From: CAMCXT01 sp046302715
GTDB lineage: Bacteria > Bacteroidota > Bacteroidia > M30B66
DNA length: 28,402 bases
Assembly: GCA_046302715.1 (NCBI GenBank)
Contig: JBKCHQ010000008.1
Span: 1-28,402, forward strand
Reading direction: 5' to 3'
The position numbers and the translations under genes were made by a program. Below the pieces are notes generated by a model that made no database searches, was not told the origin of the DNA, and saw only the letters and a list, made by a program, of their open reading frames with translations. The first letter of the stretch is position 1, and the number at the start of each line of letters is the position of its first letter. Below, one piece after another: positions 15,788 through 23,419 of this stretch.

Positions 15788-16405
15788 ATGTCAGGTATCA
15801 TAGGTAAAAAAATCGGAATGACTAGTCTTTACAGTGCCGCTGGTAAGAACATACCATGCACAGTTATTGAAGCTGGTCCTTGCGTGGTAACGCAAGTAAG
15901 AACTGTCGATAAAGACGGTTACAACGCTGTTCAACTGGCGTTTGATGAAAAAAAAGAGAAGCACACTTCTTCAGCAATGAAAGGTCACTTCGAAAAGGCG
16001 AATACTACGCCCAAAAGAAAATTGGTGGAGTTTAAAGGTTTCGAAGATGCCAAAAATCTTGGTGACGTTGTTACTGTTGAGCTTTTCGCCGAAGGCGAAT
16101 TTATCGACGTAATTGGAACATCAAAAGGTAAAGGCTTTCAAGGTGTTGTGAAACGCCATGGCTTTAGTGGTGTGGGTATGCAAACACACGGTCAACATAA
16201 CCGTTTGAGAGCACCTGGTTCATTAGGAGCATCATCTTATCCTTCACGAGTATTTAAGGGAATGCGTATGGCCGGTAGAACCGGAGGAGCGCGTGTTAAA
16301 ATTCAAAATCTTGAAATTTTAAAGGTTATTCCCGAGCAAAATTTAATTGTAATTCAGGGTGCAGTCCCAGGACCGAAAGGTTCTTATGTAATGCTTGAAA
16401 AATAA
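15788..16405 (+). CDS. rplC: 50S ribosomal protein L3
   Basis: L3 is a primary 23S rRNA-binding protein whose long loop reaches the peptidyl-transferase centre. The protein has 205 residues. GIIGKKIGMTSLY at the N-terminus, the glycine-rich SKGKGFQGVVKRHGF and the loop AGRTGGARVKIQNLEI are diagnostic. A small A/T-rich stem (15767-15783) lies just before the start codon. The next gene begins one base after the stop. Confidence 0.99.
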   Translation: MSGIIGKKIGMTSLYSAAGKNIPCTVIEAGPCVVTQVRTVDKDGYNAVQLAFDEKKEKHTSSAMKGHFEKANTTPKRKLVEFKGFEDAKNLGDVVTVELFAEGEFIDVIGTSKGKGFQGVVKRHGFSGVGMQTHGQHNRLRAPGSLGASSYPSRVFKGMRMAGRTGGARVKIQNLEILKVIPEQNLIVIQGAVPGPKGSYVMLEK

Positions 16406-16406
16406 A

Positions 16407-17039
16407 ATGGAACTAGCAGTATTAAACTCCAACGGTCAGGAGACCGGCCGCAAAATCAAGCTCAGCAGCGAAATTTTCGGAATCGAACCAAACGATCATG
16501 CCATTTATTTGGACATTAAACAAATGTTGGCAAATCGTCGTCAGGGAACTCATAAATCAAAAGAACGTGCAGAGGTTTCTTATTCAACCAAGAAACTAAA
16601 GCGTCAAAAAGGTACCGGAGGTGCTCGTGCAGGAAGCATTAAATCGCCCGTATTTGTTGGTGGTGGACGTGTATTTGGTCCAAAGCCACGTGATTACAGT
16701 TTCCGTTTGAATAAAAAAGTAAAGCAACTTGCTCGGAAATCGGCACTAACTTATAAGGCTAAAGACAACGGTATTACCCTTGTTGAAGCATTTGGTATGG
16801 AAAAACCATCTACCAAAGGATTTACAGGTGTCCTTAACAACCTAAAACTAGAAGGGAAGAAAACGCTGGTTATTATCCCAGAACAAAATCAAAATGTGTA
16901 TTTATCAAGCCGCAATCTTTCTCATAGTAAAGTAGTTGTTGCGCAGGATTTAAACACTTACGATATTCTGCATGCTCATCATGTAGTGTTGTTCGAAGGT
17001 TCTGTTAAATCGATTGAAACCCTCTTAAATCAAAATTAA
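16407..17039 (+). CDS. rplD: 50S ribosomal protein L4
   Basis: L4 lines the nascent peptide exit tunnel. The ATG at 16407, one base after the rplC stop, gives a normal 210-residue protein starting MELAVLNSNG. A TTG at 16395 would extend it by four residues into rplC and is less likely. The extended loop (KRQKGTGGARAGS) that reaches the tunnel constriction is intact, without signs of macrolide-resistance changes. L4 autoregulates the S10 operon in E. coli. No comparable leader is seen here, because rpsJ directly follows fusA. Confidence 0.97.
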   Translation: MELAVLNSNGQETGRKIKLSSEIFGIEPNDHAIYLDIKQMLANRRQGTHKSKERAEVSYSTKKLKRQKGTGGARAGSIKSPVFVGGGRVFGPKPRDYSFRLNKKVKQLARKSALTYKAKDNGITLVEAFGMEKPSTKGFTGVLNNLKLEGKKTLVIIPEQNQNVYLSSRNLSHSKVVVAQDLNTYDILHAHHVVLFEGSVKSIETLLNQN

Positions 17040-17040
17040 G

Positions 17041-17331
17041 ATGAACGTTATCATTAAACCCATCATTACCGAAAAGGTAACAGGGACGGCAGATAAACTA
17101 AATCGCTATGGTTTTATTGTGCACGAAGAGGCCAATAAGCTCGAGATTAAAAATGCGATTCAGCAACTTTATGGTGTTACTGTTGAACATGTGAATACAC
17201 AGTGTTACATCGGTAAAGTTAAAATGCGTAACACCCGCAATGGATTCAACACCGGACTTAAGGGCCGTTGTAAAAAAGCCTTCATTAAACTTAAAGAAGG
17301 TGATACTATTGACTTCTACAATAACTTTTAA
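17041..17331 (+). CDS. rplW: 50S ribosomal protein L23
   Basis: L23 (96 residues) lies at the tunnel exit and is the docking site for trigger factor and SRP. IIKPIITEKVT at the start and EANKLEIKNAIQQLYGVTVEHVNT in the middle are family hallmarks. It begins one base after rplD and ends 5 bases before rplB, which suggests tight translational coupling. Confidence 0.98.
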   Translation: MNVIIKPIITEKVTGTADKLNRYGFIVHEEANKLEIKNAIQQLYGVTVEHVNTQCYIGKVKMRNTRNGFNTGLKGRCKKAFIKLKEGDTIDFYNNF

Positions 17332-17336
17332 GCGTT

Positions 17337-18158
17337 ATGGCACTTAAAAAATTTAATCCTATAACACCGGGTACCCGTTTTAAGGTAGCCAACAGTTTTT
17401 CAGACATTACAACCGATAAGCCTGAAAAGTCGTTGTTGGTAAAGGCTAAAAAATCGGGCGGTCGTAACAACTCCGGTAAAATGACTATGCGCTACATCGG
17501 TGGTGGTCACAAACAAAGATACCGCTTAATCGATTTTCGCCGCGATAAGCATGACGTGCCTGCGCAGGTTATGACTATCGAGTATGACCCCAATCGCTCA
17601 GGACGTATTGCGCTATTGCAGTACACTGATGGGGAAAAGCGTTACATTTTAGCTCCTGATGGATTAACCGTTGGATCAACTGTTCGTTCAGGAGAGAATG
17701 CACCGGTTGAACCTGGCAATGCATTATTTCTTAGAGACATTCCTCTGGGTTCTATGATTCATCATATTGAGATGCGTCCAGGTCAAGGTGCTGCTTTAGT
17801 TCGCAGTGCGGGTGCAGCAGCACAGCTACAAGCACGTGATGGGAAATATGCCATTATTCGCATGCCATCTGGTGAAATTCGTATGATTTTAAATACGTGT
17901 TTGGCCGTAATTGGTACAGTGAGCAATCCCGATCATCGATTGGTGCGTTCTGGTAAAGCGGGTCGTTCGCGCTGGTTAGGCAGAAGGCCAAGAACTCGAG
18001 GTGTAGCCATGAATCCGGTTGATCACCCAATGGGCGGTGGTGAAGGCCGGGCATCAGGGGGGCATCCACGCAGTCGTAAAGGTATTCCGGCTAAGGGCTA
18101 CAAAACGCGTGCACCTAAAAATAGAAGTACACGCTACATTATCGAGCGTCGCAAATAA
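17337..18158 (+). CDS. rplB: 50S ribosomal protein L2
   Basis: L2 is needed for subunit association and peptidyl-transferase activity. The protein has 273 residues. Diagnostic segments are GRNNSGKMTMRYIGGGHK, the OB and SH3-like core (YDPNRSGRIALLQY), and the C-terminal NPVDHPMGGGEGRASGGHP carrying the conserved histidines. The C-terminal tail is basic (RSTRYIIERRK). It lies between rplW and rpsS in the standard order. Confidence 0.99.
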   Translation: MALKKFNPITPGTRFKVANSFSDITTDKPEKSLLVKAKKSGGRNNSGKMTMRYIGGGHKQRYRLIDFRRDKHDVPAQVMTIEYDPNRSGRIALLQYTDGEKRYILAPDGLTVGSTVRSGENAPVEPGNALFLRDIPLGSMIHHIEMRPGQGAALVRSAGAAAQLQARDGKYAIIRMPSGEIRMILNTCLAVIGTVSNPDHRLVRSGKAGRSRWLGRRPRTRGVAMNPVDHPMGGGEGRASGGHPRSRKGIPAKGYKTRAPKNRSTRYIIERRK

Positions 18159-18191
18159 TTAAGTGTTCAACAAAAAGAAAAATAATTACAA

Positions 18192-18473
18192 ATGAGCCGA
18201 TCGTTAAAAAAAGGTCCGTTTATCGACTTCAAACTGGAGAAAAAAGTATTGGCAATGGTTGATTCCGGCAAAAAATCCGTGATTAAAACCTGGGCGCGCC
18301 GTTCCATGATTTCGCCAGACTTTGTTGGACAAACTATAGCTGTTCACAACGGAAATAAATTCATTCCTGTGTATGTTACCGAAAACATGGTTGGACATAA
18401 GTTGGGTGAATTTGCCCCTACACGCACATTCCGTGGTCATGCCGGTAATCGTAAAGACAAAGGCAAAAAATAA
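18192..18473 (+). CDS. rpsS: 30S ribosomal protein S19
   Basis: S19 (93 residues) forms a complex with S13 in the 30S head near the A-site tRNA. MSRSLKKGPFID at the start and VTENMVGHKLGEFAPTRTFRGH near the end are diagnostic. It is preceded by an A-rich tract without a Shine-Dalgarno sequence and lies 33 bases after rplB. Confidence 0.99.
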   Translation: MSRSLKKGPFIDFKLEKKVLAMVDSGKKSVIKTWARRSMISPDFVGQTIAVHNGNKFIPVYVTENMVGHKLGEFAPTRTFRGHAGNRKDKGKK

Positions 18474-18502
18474 ATCTACTATTTCCTAAAGATTGATTCA
18501 AA

Positions 18503-18910
18503 ATGGGTTCACGTAAAAAAAATATGGCAGAAGCGCTTAAGGCAGAACGTCGCACAACTGCTTTTGCCAAGTTAAATGACTGTCCAACTTCGCCTCGTAA
18601 AATGCGCTTGGTGGCCGACTTAATTCGTGGAGTGGAAGTGGACAAAGCTTTGTCTATCCTTAAATTCACGAACAAAGATGCAGCCGGCAGACTAGAGAAA
18701 CTTCTTTTATCTGCTATAGCTAACTGGCAGTCTAAAAATGAAGGCTCTCGTTTAGAGGAAAGCGGTGTTATTGTAAAAGAGATAATGGTTGATGGTGGGC
18801 GCCAATTGAAACGATTGAGACCTGCTCCACAAGGAAGAGGGTACAGAATTCGCAAGCGTTCAAACCATGTGACTTTAGTTCTTGGAAATAAAGTCGAAGC
18901 TGTAAATTAA
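18503..18910 (+). CDS. rplV: 50S ribosomal protein L22
   Basis: L22 extends a beta-hairpin into the exit tunnel. The protein has 135 residues, slightly longer than the E. coli protein because of a lysine-rich N-terminal extension (MGSRKKNMAEALKAERR). The core PRKMRLVADLIRGVEVDKALSIL and the hairpin GGRQLKRLRPAPQGRGYRIRKR are intact. It is 29 bases after rpsS and 26 before rpsC. Confidence 0.98.
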   Translation: MGSRKKNMAEALKAERRTTAFAKLNDCPTSPRKMRLVADLIRGVEVDKALSILKFTNKDAAGRLEKLLLSAIANWQSKNEGSRLEESGVIVKEIMVDGGRQLKRLRPAPQGRGYRIRKRSNHVTLVLGNKVEAVN

Positions 18911-18936
18911 TTTAAAACAACGTTCAAACATACTCA

Positions 18937-19698
18937 ATGGGACAAAAAGCAAATCCGATAGGTCTTCGTCTGGGAATTATCCGTGGATGGGATTCAAATT
19001 GGTACGGTGGTAAAAATTTTACCGATAAACTGGTAGAAGATCATCAAATCCGCAAGTATTTAAATGCTCGTCTTCCGAAGGCTGGTATTTCAAAAATAGT
19101 TATCGAACGCACTCTAAAATTGGTAACCGTAACCATTAATACTGCCCGTCCGGGAATTATTATAGGTAAAGGTGGACAGGAAGTAGATAAGCTTAAAGAG
19201 GAGCTTAAAAAGCTTACTAAAAAAGAAGTTCAAATAAACATATTTGAAATAAAGCGTCCTGAATTGGATGCACGATTAGTAGCGGACGGCATTGCACGTC
19301 AGCTTGAAGGTCGTGTTTCTTTCCGCCGTGCTATGAAAACATCCATTGCTTCTACCATGCGAATGGGAGCTGAAGGGATTAAATGTAAACTTTCTGGTCG
19401 TTTGGGCGGTGCTGAGATGGCTCGTGTTGAAGGCTACAAAGAAGGCCGTACGCCTTTACATACACTCCGTGCTGATATTGATTATGCTATTGCCGAAGCG
19501 CATACCACATACGGCCGCATCGGAGTAAAAGTATGGATTTGCAAAGGAGAGGTTTACGGAAAGCGGGATTTAAGTCCGAATATCGGCCTTCAGGCACAGA
19601 AAACAGGTGGAGCGGGAGAACGTGCAGGTGAGCGTGGCGATAGAAGAGGCGGTGAACGACGCGGAGGGGATAGAGAACGCAGAAACAGGAATAAATAA
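18937..19698 (+). CDS. rpsC: 30S ribosomal protein S3
   Basis: S3 lies at the mRNA entry tunnel and helps unwind mRNA. The protein has 253 residues. MGQKANPIGLRLG at the start, a KH domain with IIGKGGQEVDKLK, and the C-terminal domain GRLGGAEMARVEGYKEGRTPLHTLRADIDY are all present. The last 30 or so residues form a low-complexity Gly/Arg/Glu tail (ERAGERGDRRGGERRGG). It is followed by an intrinsic terminator and a 208-base gap, unlike the usual tight rpsC-rplP junction. Confidence 0.99.
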   Translation: MGQKANPIGLRLGIIRGWDSNWYGGKNFTDKLVEDHQIRKYLNARLPKAGISKIVIERTLKLVTVTINTARPGIIIGKGGQEVDKLKEELKKLTKKEVQINIFEIKRPELDARLVADGIARQLEGRVSFRRAMKTSIASTMRMGAEGIKCKLSGRLGGAEMARVEGYKEGRTPLHTLRADIDYAIAEAHTTYGRIGVKVWICKGEVYGKRDLSPNIGLQAQKTGGAGERAGERGDRRGGERRGGDRERRNRNK

Positions 19699-19718
19699 TA
19701 TCCTTTAACGATTGAAAA

Positions 19719-19744
19719 AGGGGACATTTGTCCTCTTTTTTTTT
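19719..19744 (+). terminator. Intrinsic terminator after rpsC
   Basis: AGGGGACA (19719-19726) pairs with TGTCCTCT (19729-19736), an eight-pair stem with one G-T pair and a very short loop; opening the last pair leaves four loop bases. A run of nine Ts follows (19736-19744), preceded by matching As. It starts 20 bases past the rpsC stop. This is the clearest terminator in the window and cuts the ribosomal cluster in two. Confidence 0.85.
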
Positions 19745-19805
19745 CGCCAAACTGCTTATCAATTCTGATAAAAACATTTAAAAATATTTTTTTTACAATA
19801 GCTTG

Positions 19806-19835
19806 TTGAAAATATAAAACAACTCACTATCTTTG
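19806..19835 (+). promoter_or_regulatory. Internal promoter driving rplP and the spc/alpha segments
   Basis: TTG at 19806-19808, a 19-base spacer and TATCTTTG at 19828-19835 reproduce the rpsL promoter exactly in element sequence and spacing. A/T tracts (about 19769-19795) precede it. It lies between the rpsC terminator and rplP, so it probably restarts transcription for the following genes. The leader is about 65 bases. Confidence 0.85.
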
Positions 19836-19846
19836 CCGTCCCCAAA

Positions 19847-19864
19847 ATAACGCTATGGCGTTGT
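19847..19864 (+). repeat. Hairpin in the rplP leader
   Basis: ATAACGC (19847-19853) pairs with GCGTTGT (19858-19864), with one T-G pair and a TATG loop. It lies early in the transcript from the promoter just upstream and lacks a T-run, so it is not a terminator. A role in leader stability or autogenous control is possible but unproven. Confidence 0.45.
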
Positions 19865-19906
19865 TAGTGGAGGCAAAAAAATAACAAAACCAGAAAAAGA
19901 AATTCC

Positions 19907-20335
19907 ATGTTACAGCCTAAACGCACCAAGTACAGGAAGCAGCATAAAATGAAAATGAAAGGGAATGCAACTCGTGGACATGAGTTGGCATTCGGTTCAT
20001 TTGGTATAAAAGCTTTAGAAGGCGTATGGATGACCGCTCGCCAAATTGAGGCCGCTCGTATTGCAGTAACACGTTACATGAAGCGTGAGGGTCAAATTTG
20101 GATTCGTGTGTTTCCAGATAAACCAATTACTAAGAAACCAGCCGAAGTAAGGATGGGTAAAGGTAAAGGATCACCTGAATATTGGGTGGCAGTAGTAAAG
20201 CCAGGTACCATCATTTTCGAGGCAGAAGGCGTATCAATGGAAATCGCTAAAGAAGCATTGAGACTTGCCGCACAAAAATTACCAGTGACAACCAAATTTG
20301 TGGTTCGTCGCGATTTTGAAGAAGCATCAGCGTGA
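19907..20335 (+). CDS. rplP: 50S ribosomal protein L16
   Basis: L16 organises the A-site tRNA region of the 50S subunit. The protein has 142 residues. MLQPKRTKYRKQHKMKMKG, ARIAVTRYMKREGQIWIRVFPDKP and MGKGKGSPEYWVAVVKPG are diagnostic. It is the first gene after the internal promoter. Its stop lies 8 bases before the rpmC start. Confidence 0.99.
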   Translation: MLQPKRTKYRKQHKMKMKGNATRGHELAFGSFGIKALEGVWMTARQIEAARIAVTRYMKREGQIWIRVFPDKPITKKPAEVRMGKGKGSPEYWVAVVKPGTIIFEAEGVSMEIAKEALRLAAQKLPVTTKFVVRRDFEEASA

Positions 20336-20343
20336 TTTATACT

Positions 20344-20544
20344 ATGAAAAAGGAGTCACTAAAAGATTTAAGCCTTCAGGAATTGAAGGATAAAGCCAAC
20401 GAAATGAAACAGCAACATGCACGCACAGTGTTTAACCACACTGTATCGGCATCAGAAAGCCCTATTTCTATTCGTCACAGTCGCAGAGCAATTGCCCGCG
20501 TTTACACTGAAATACGTAACAGAGAATTACAAGGCAACGCCTAA
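20344..20544 (+). CDS. rpmC: 50S ribosomal protein L29
   Basis: L29 (66 residues) sits beside L23 at the tunnel exit. The ATG at 20344 is chosen, giving MKKESLKDLSLQELKDKANEM. A GTG at 20332 in the same frame would overlap the rplP stop and add four unlikely residues. The two-helix hairpin layout and SIRHSRRAIARVYTEIRNRE at the C-terminus are typical. Confidence 0.96.
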   Translation: MKKESLKDLSLQELKDKANEMKQQHARTVFNHTVSASESPISIRHSRRAIARVYTEIRNRELQGNA

Positions 20545-20553
20545 AATTTTTGA

Positions 20554-20826
20554 ATGATGGAAACTACAACTATTGAAAGAAATCTTCGTAAAGAGCGTGT
20601 TGGCCTAGTGAGGAGCACTAAAATGGACAAAACCATTGTTGTTGCTGTAGAGCGTAAGGTGAAGCACCCTAAATACGGAAAATTCGTTAAGAAGACTACA
20701 ACGTTTATGGCTCATGACGATAAAAACGAATGTGGTGCGGGCGATACTGTAAAAATTATGGAAACTCGTCCTATGAGTAAAAATAAACGTTGGAGACTAG
20801 TAGAAATAATCGAAAAAGCAAAGTAA
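20554..20826 (+). CDS. rpsQ: 30S ribosomal protein S17
   Basis: S17 (89-90 residues) is a primary 16S rRNA-binding OB-fold protein. RNLRKERVGLVRSTKMDKTI, VKHPKYGKFVKKT and ETRPMSKNKRWRLVEI are diagnostic. Two ATGs in tandem (20554 and 20557) make the exact start uncertain by one codon. It lies 9 bases after rpmC. Confidence 0.98.
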   Translation: MMETTTIERNLRKERVGLVRSTKMDKTIVVAVERKVKHPKYGKFVKKTTTFMAHDDKNECGAGDTVKIMETRPMSKNKRWRLVEIIEKAK

Positions 20827-20851
20827 TACTTTGTAAAAAAAGAATAACGTT

Positions 20852-21220
20852 ATGGTACAACAAGAATCCAGATTAACAGTTGCAGACAATTCAGGCGCCA
20901 AAGAAGTATTGTGCATTCGCGTGCTTGGTGGAACTAAAAAGCGCTATGCCTCCGTTGGCGATAAAATTGTTGTTACCGTTAAGCACGCTCTTCCTAGTGG
21001 AAACTCCAAAAAAGGATCTGTTTCCAAAGCGGTAGTAGTACGCACTAAGAAAGAAATTCGTCGTCCTGACGGATCATACATACGCTTTGACGACAACGCA
21101 GTTGTGTTGTTGAATAATAATGATGAATTGCGTGGAACACGTATTTTCGGTCCGGTAGCTCGTGAACTTCGCGAAAAACAGTATATGAAAATTGTGTCTC
21201 TCGCGCCAGAGGTCCTATAA
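20852..21220 (+). CDS. rplN: 50S ribosomal protein L14
   Basis: L14 (122 residues) forms an intersubunit bridge and is the binding site of the silencing factor RsfS. MVQQESRLTVADNSGAKEV and the C-terminal GTRIFGPVARELREKQYMKI are diagnostic. Length and order are standard for the spc segment. Confidence 0.99.
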   Translation: MVQQESRLTVADNSGAKEVLCIRVLGGTKKRYASVGDKIVVTVKHALPSGNSKKGSVSKAVVVRTKKEIRRPDGSYIRFDDNAVVLLNNNDELRGTRIFGPVARELREKQYMKIVSLAPEVL

Positions 21221-21241
21221 AACTCTTTTGAACATAAGATT

Positions 21242-21547
21242 ATGAAACTTCATTTAAGAAAAGGCGATAAAGTAATGGTAATCGCAGGCAACCATAAAGG
21301 GGAGTCTGGGGAAGTTACCCAAGTGCTTGTTGATAAGCAGCGCGCCATTGTAAGCGGCGTAAATATGCAATCACGCCATAGCAAACCCACTTCTGAAAAT
21401 CCTCAAGGTGGCATCGTTAAAAAAGAAGGTTCAATCCATGTTTCCAATTTAATGGTGATTAATCCTGATAACGGTAAACCAGCACGTACAGGATATACTA
21501 CTGACAATAAAGGGAACAAAACCAGATTCTTTAAAACTAAAAAATAG
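21242..21547 (+). CDS. rplX: 50S ribosomal protein L24
   Basis: L24 (101 residues) is an assembly-initiator protein with a KOW motif near its N-terminus (LRKGDKVMVIAGNHKGESGEV). The HSKPTSENPQGGIVKKEGSIHVSNLM segment is typical. The gene ends in the A of an AAGGAG-containing spacer that precedes rplE. Confidence 0.98.
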   Translation: MKLHLRKGDKVMVIAGNHKGESGEVTQVLVDKQRAIVSGVNMQSRHSKPTSENPQGGIVKKEGSIHVSNLMVINPDNGKPARTGYTTDNKGNKTRFFKTKK

Positions 21548-21563
21548 AAGGAGACGCTAAGTG

Positions 21564-22127
21564 ATGAGTTACACTCCAAATTTAAAAGTAAAATATCGTG
21601 CAGATATTGTAAAAGCGCTCCAAAAGGAGTTCGAATACAAGAGCTCGATGCAGGTTCCTAAGCTGAAAAAAATATGCTTAAACCAGGGTATTGGTTCTGC
21701 TGTTTCTGACAAGAAGCTTATTGATTCGGCAATTGCCGAAATGACGATGATTGCTGGTCAGAAGGCTGTTGCTACCAAATCTAAGAAAGACATTTCGAAC
21801 TTCAAACTACGTAAAGGTGTTCCTATCGGCGTACGTGTAACATTGCGCGGAGATCAGATGTATGAATTTCTTGAACGTCTTATTAATGTTGCATTACCCC
21901 GAATTCGCGATTTTCGTGGCATTAATGACAAAGGATTTGACGGTCGCGGCAATTACACACTTGGTGTAACGGAGCAAATCATCTTCCCTGAAATCAACAT
22001 CGATAAGGTGTCGAAAATTATGGGTATGGATATCACTTTTGTAACTAATGCCCCAACCGATAAAGAAGCTTTTGCGCTTCTTCGCGAGTTTGGTCTTCCA
22101 TTTAAAAATCAAAAAAAGCAATCATAA
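21564..22127 (+). CDS. rplE: 50S ribosomal protein L5
   Basis: L5 (187 residues) binds 5S rRNA and contacts the P-site tRNA and S13. The ATG at 21564 gives MSYTPNLKVKYR; a GTG at 21561 would add one residue. LNQGIGSAVSDKK, RGDQMYEFLERLINVALPRIRDFRG and the C-terminal LLREFGLPF are diagnostic. AAGGAG at 21548-21553 lies 10 bases before the ATG, an unusually good Shine-Dalgarno match for this genome. It is followed by rpsN after 3 bases. Confidence 0.98.
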   Translation: MSYTPNLKVKYRADIVKALQKEFEYKSSMQVPKLKKICLNQGIGSAVSDKKLIDSAIAEMTMIAGQKAVATKSKKDISNFKLRKGVPIGVRVTLRGDQMYEFLERLINVALPRIRDFRGINDKGFDGRGNYTLGVTEQIIFPEINIDKVSKIMGMDITFVTNAPTDKEAFALLREFGLPFKNQKKQS

Positions 22128-22130
22128 CCA

Positions 22131-22400
22131 ATGGCTAAAGAAAGCATGAAGGCCCGCGAGGTAAAAAGGGCCAAGTTGGTAGCACGGTATGCCGCAAAAA
22201 GAGAGGCATTGAAAGCTGCAGGAGATTCTGCAGGACTACAAAAGCTTCCGCGCAACTCGTCTAAAATTCGATTACGCAACCGTTGTAAACTAACCGGGCG
22301 TCCACGTGGTTACATTCGTACGTTTGGCATTTCGAGAATTACCTTCCGAGAAATGGCAACCGACGGAAAAATTCCAGGCGTAACTAAAGCTAGTTGGTAA
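22131..22400 (+). CDS. rpsN: 30S ribosomal protein S14 (zinc-independent form)
   Basis: S14 (89 residues) acts in 30S head assembly. The sequence has the C-minus type: no CxxC pair, only RNRCKLTGRPRGYIRTFGISR. This is the zinc-independent form and the only rpsN in the window. The position between rplE and rpsH is standard. Confidence 0.98.
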   Translation: MAKESMKAREVKRAKLVARYAAKREALKAAGDSAGLQKLPRNSSKIRLRNRCKLTGRPRGYIRTFGISRITFREMATDGKIPGVTKASW

Positions 22401-22421
22401 AATCAAAGTAAAAAATTAATC

Positions 22422-22826
22422 ATGACCGATCCTATTGCAGATTACCTCACCCGATTGCGCAACGCAATACACGCTAATCATCGTGTGGTTGAGATTTCTT
22501 CCTCTAAAATCAAACAAAATTTAACTAAAATTTTGTTTGAGAAGGGATATATTCTCAGCTACAAATTCGAAAATGCTAGCAAAGAAAATCCGCAAGGCAG
22601 CATTAAGATTGCTTTGAAGTATCATCCAACAACTAAAATTCCAGCAATTCGCGAATTAACACGTGTGTCAAAACCTGGTCTTCGCCGGTATGCACACGTA
22701 GATAACATTCCACGTGTAATCAACGGTTTGGGTATCGCTGTTATTTCTACCTCCAAAGGTCTTATGACAGATAAAGAGGCACGCAAGGAAAATGTAGGTG
22801 GTGAAGTGATTTGTTACATTTCTTAA
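22422..22826 (+). CDS. rpsH: 30S ribosomal protein S8
   Basis: S8 (134 residues) binds helix 21 of 16S rRNA and in E. coli represses the spc operon. MTDPIADYLTRLRNA at the start, TRVSKPGLRRYA and GLGIAVISTSKGLMTDKEAR at the end are diagnostic. The codons for residues 30-40 contain a perfect 13-base inverted repeat (22510-22540, listed separately). Confidence 0.99.
   Translation: MTDPIADYLTRLRNAIHANHRVVEISSSKIKQNLTKILFEKGYILSYKFENASKENPQGSIKIALKYHPTTKIPAIRELTRVSKPGLRRYAHVDNIPRVINGLGIAVISTSKGLMTDKEARKENVGGEVICYIS
22510..22540 (+). repeat. Perfect 13-base inverted repeat inside rpsH
   Basis: TCAAACAAAATTT (22510-22522) and AAATTTTGTTTGA (22528-22540) are exact reverse complements around a five-base loop AACTA. 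The repeat lies wholly within the coding sequence (residues about 30-40 of S8). It would form a long A/U-rich hairpin in the mRNA. It is the longest perfect hairpin noticed by eye in the window. Confidence 0.7.
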
Positions 22827-22846
22827 TTCTATAACAAAAACGATAT

Positions 22847-23404
22847 ATGTCACGTATTGGAAAACTTCCTATTTCACTACCCAAAGGAGTAAACGTAACG
22901 ATTTCTTCAGAAAACGTAGTTACGGTTAAAGGTCCGTTGGGAGAGCTTAGCCAGGCTGTTGATCCGGCTATAAGCATTGAATTGGATGAAACTAAATTAG
23001 AGGTAAAACGCAGCAGTGATGCAAAAGATCACCGGTCTAAGCACGGTTTATATCGTGCCTTGATAAATAATATGGTGGTGGGTGTTTCTGAAGGATTTAC
23101 CACAGAACAGGAATTGGTGGGTGTTGGATATCGTGCCTCCAATACGGGTCAACTTCTAGAATTATCCTTAGGATATTCGCACAACATCGTGTTTGAAATT
23201 CCAAAAGAAATTAAATTGGAAACGCGCACAGAGAGAGGTAAGAATCCATTAATTATTATGAAATCCTCTGATAAACAACTTCTCGGAATGGTAGCTGCAA
23301 AGATTCGCTCCATGCGTAAGCCTGAACCATACAAAGGGAAAGGGATTAAGTTTGTCAACGAAGTACTGCGTCGTAAAGCAGGTAAATCTGCAAGTAAAAA
23401 ATAA
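22847..23404 (+). CDS. rplF: 50S ribosomal protein L6
   Basis: L6 (185 residues) lies near the factor-binding site by the sarcin-ricin loop. MSRIGKLPISLPKGV, the internal duplication of the L6 fold, and the C-terminal IRSMRKPEPYKGKGIKFVNE (with the PYKGKGI signature) are diagnostic. It is 20 bases after rpsH. Confidence 0.99.
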   Translation: MSRIGKLPISLPKGVNVTISSENVVTVKGPLGELSQAVDPAISIELDETKLEVKRSSDAKDHRSKHGLYRALINNMVVGVSEGFTTEQELVGVGYRASNTGQLLELSLGYSHNIVFEIPKEIKLETRTERGKNPLIIMKSSDKQLLGMVAAKIRSMRKPEPYKGKGIKFVNEVLRRKAGKSASKK

Positions 23405-23419
23405 TTCGCTATCAGAATC

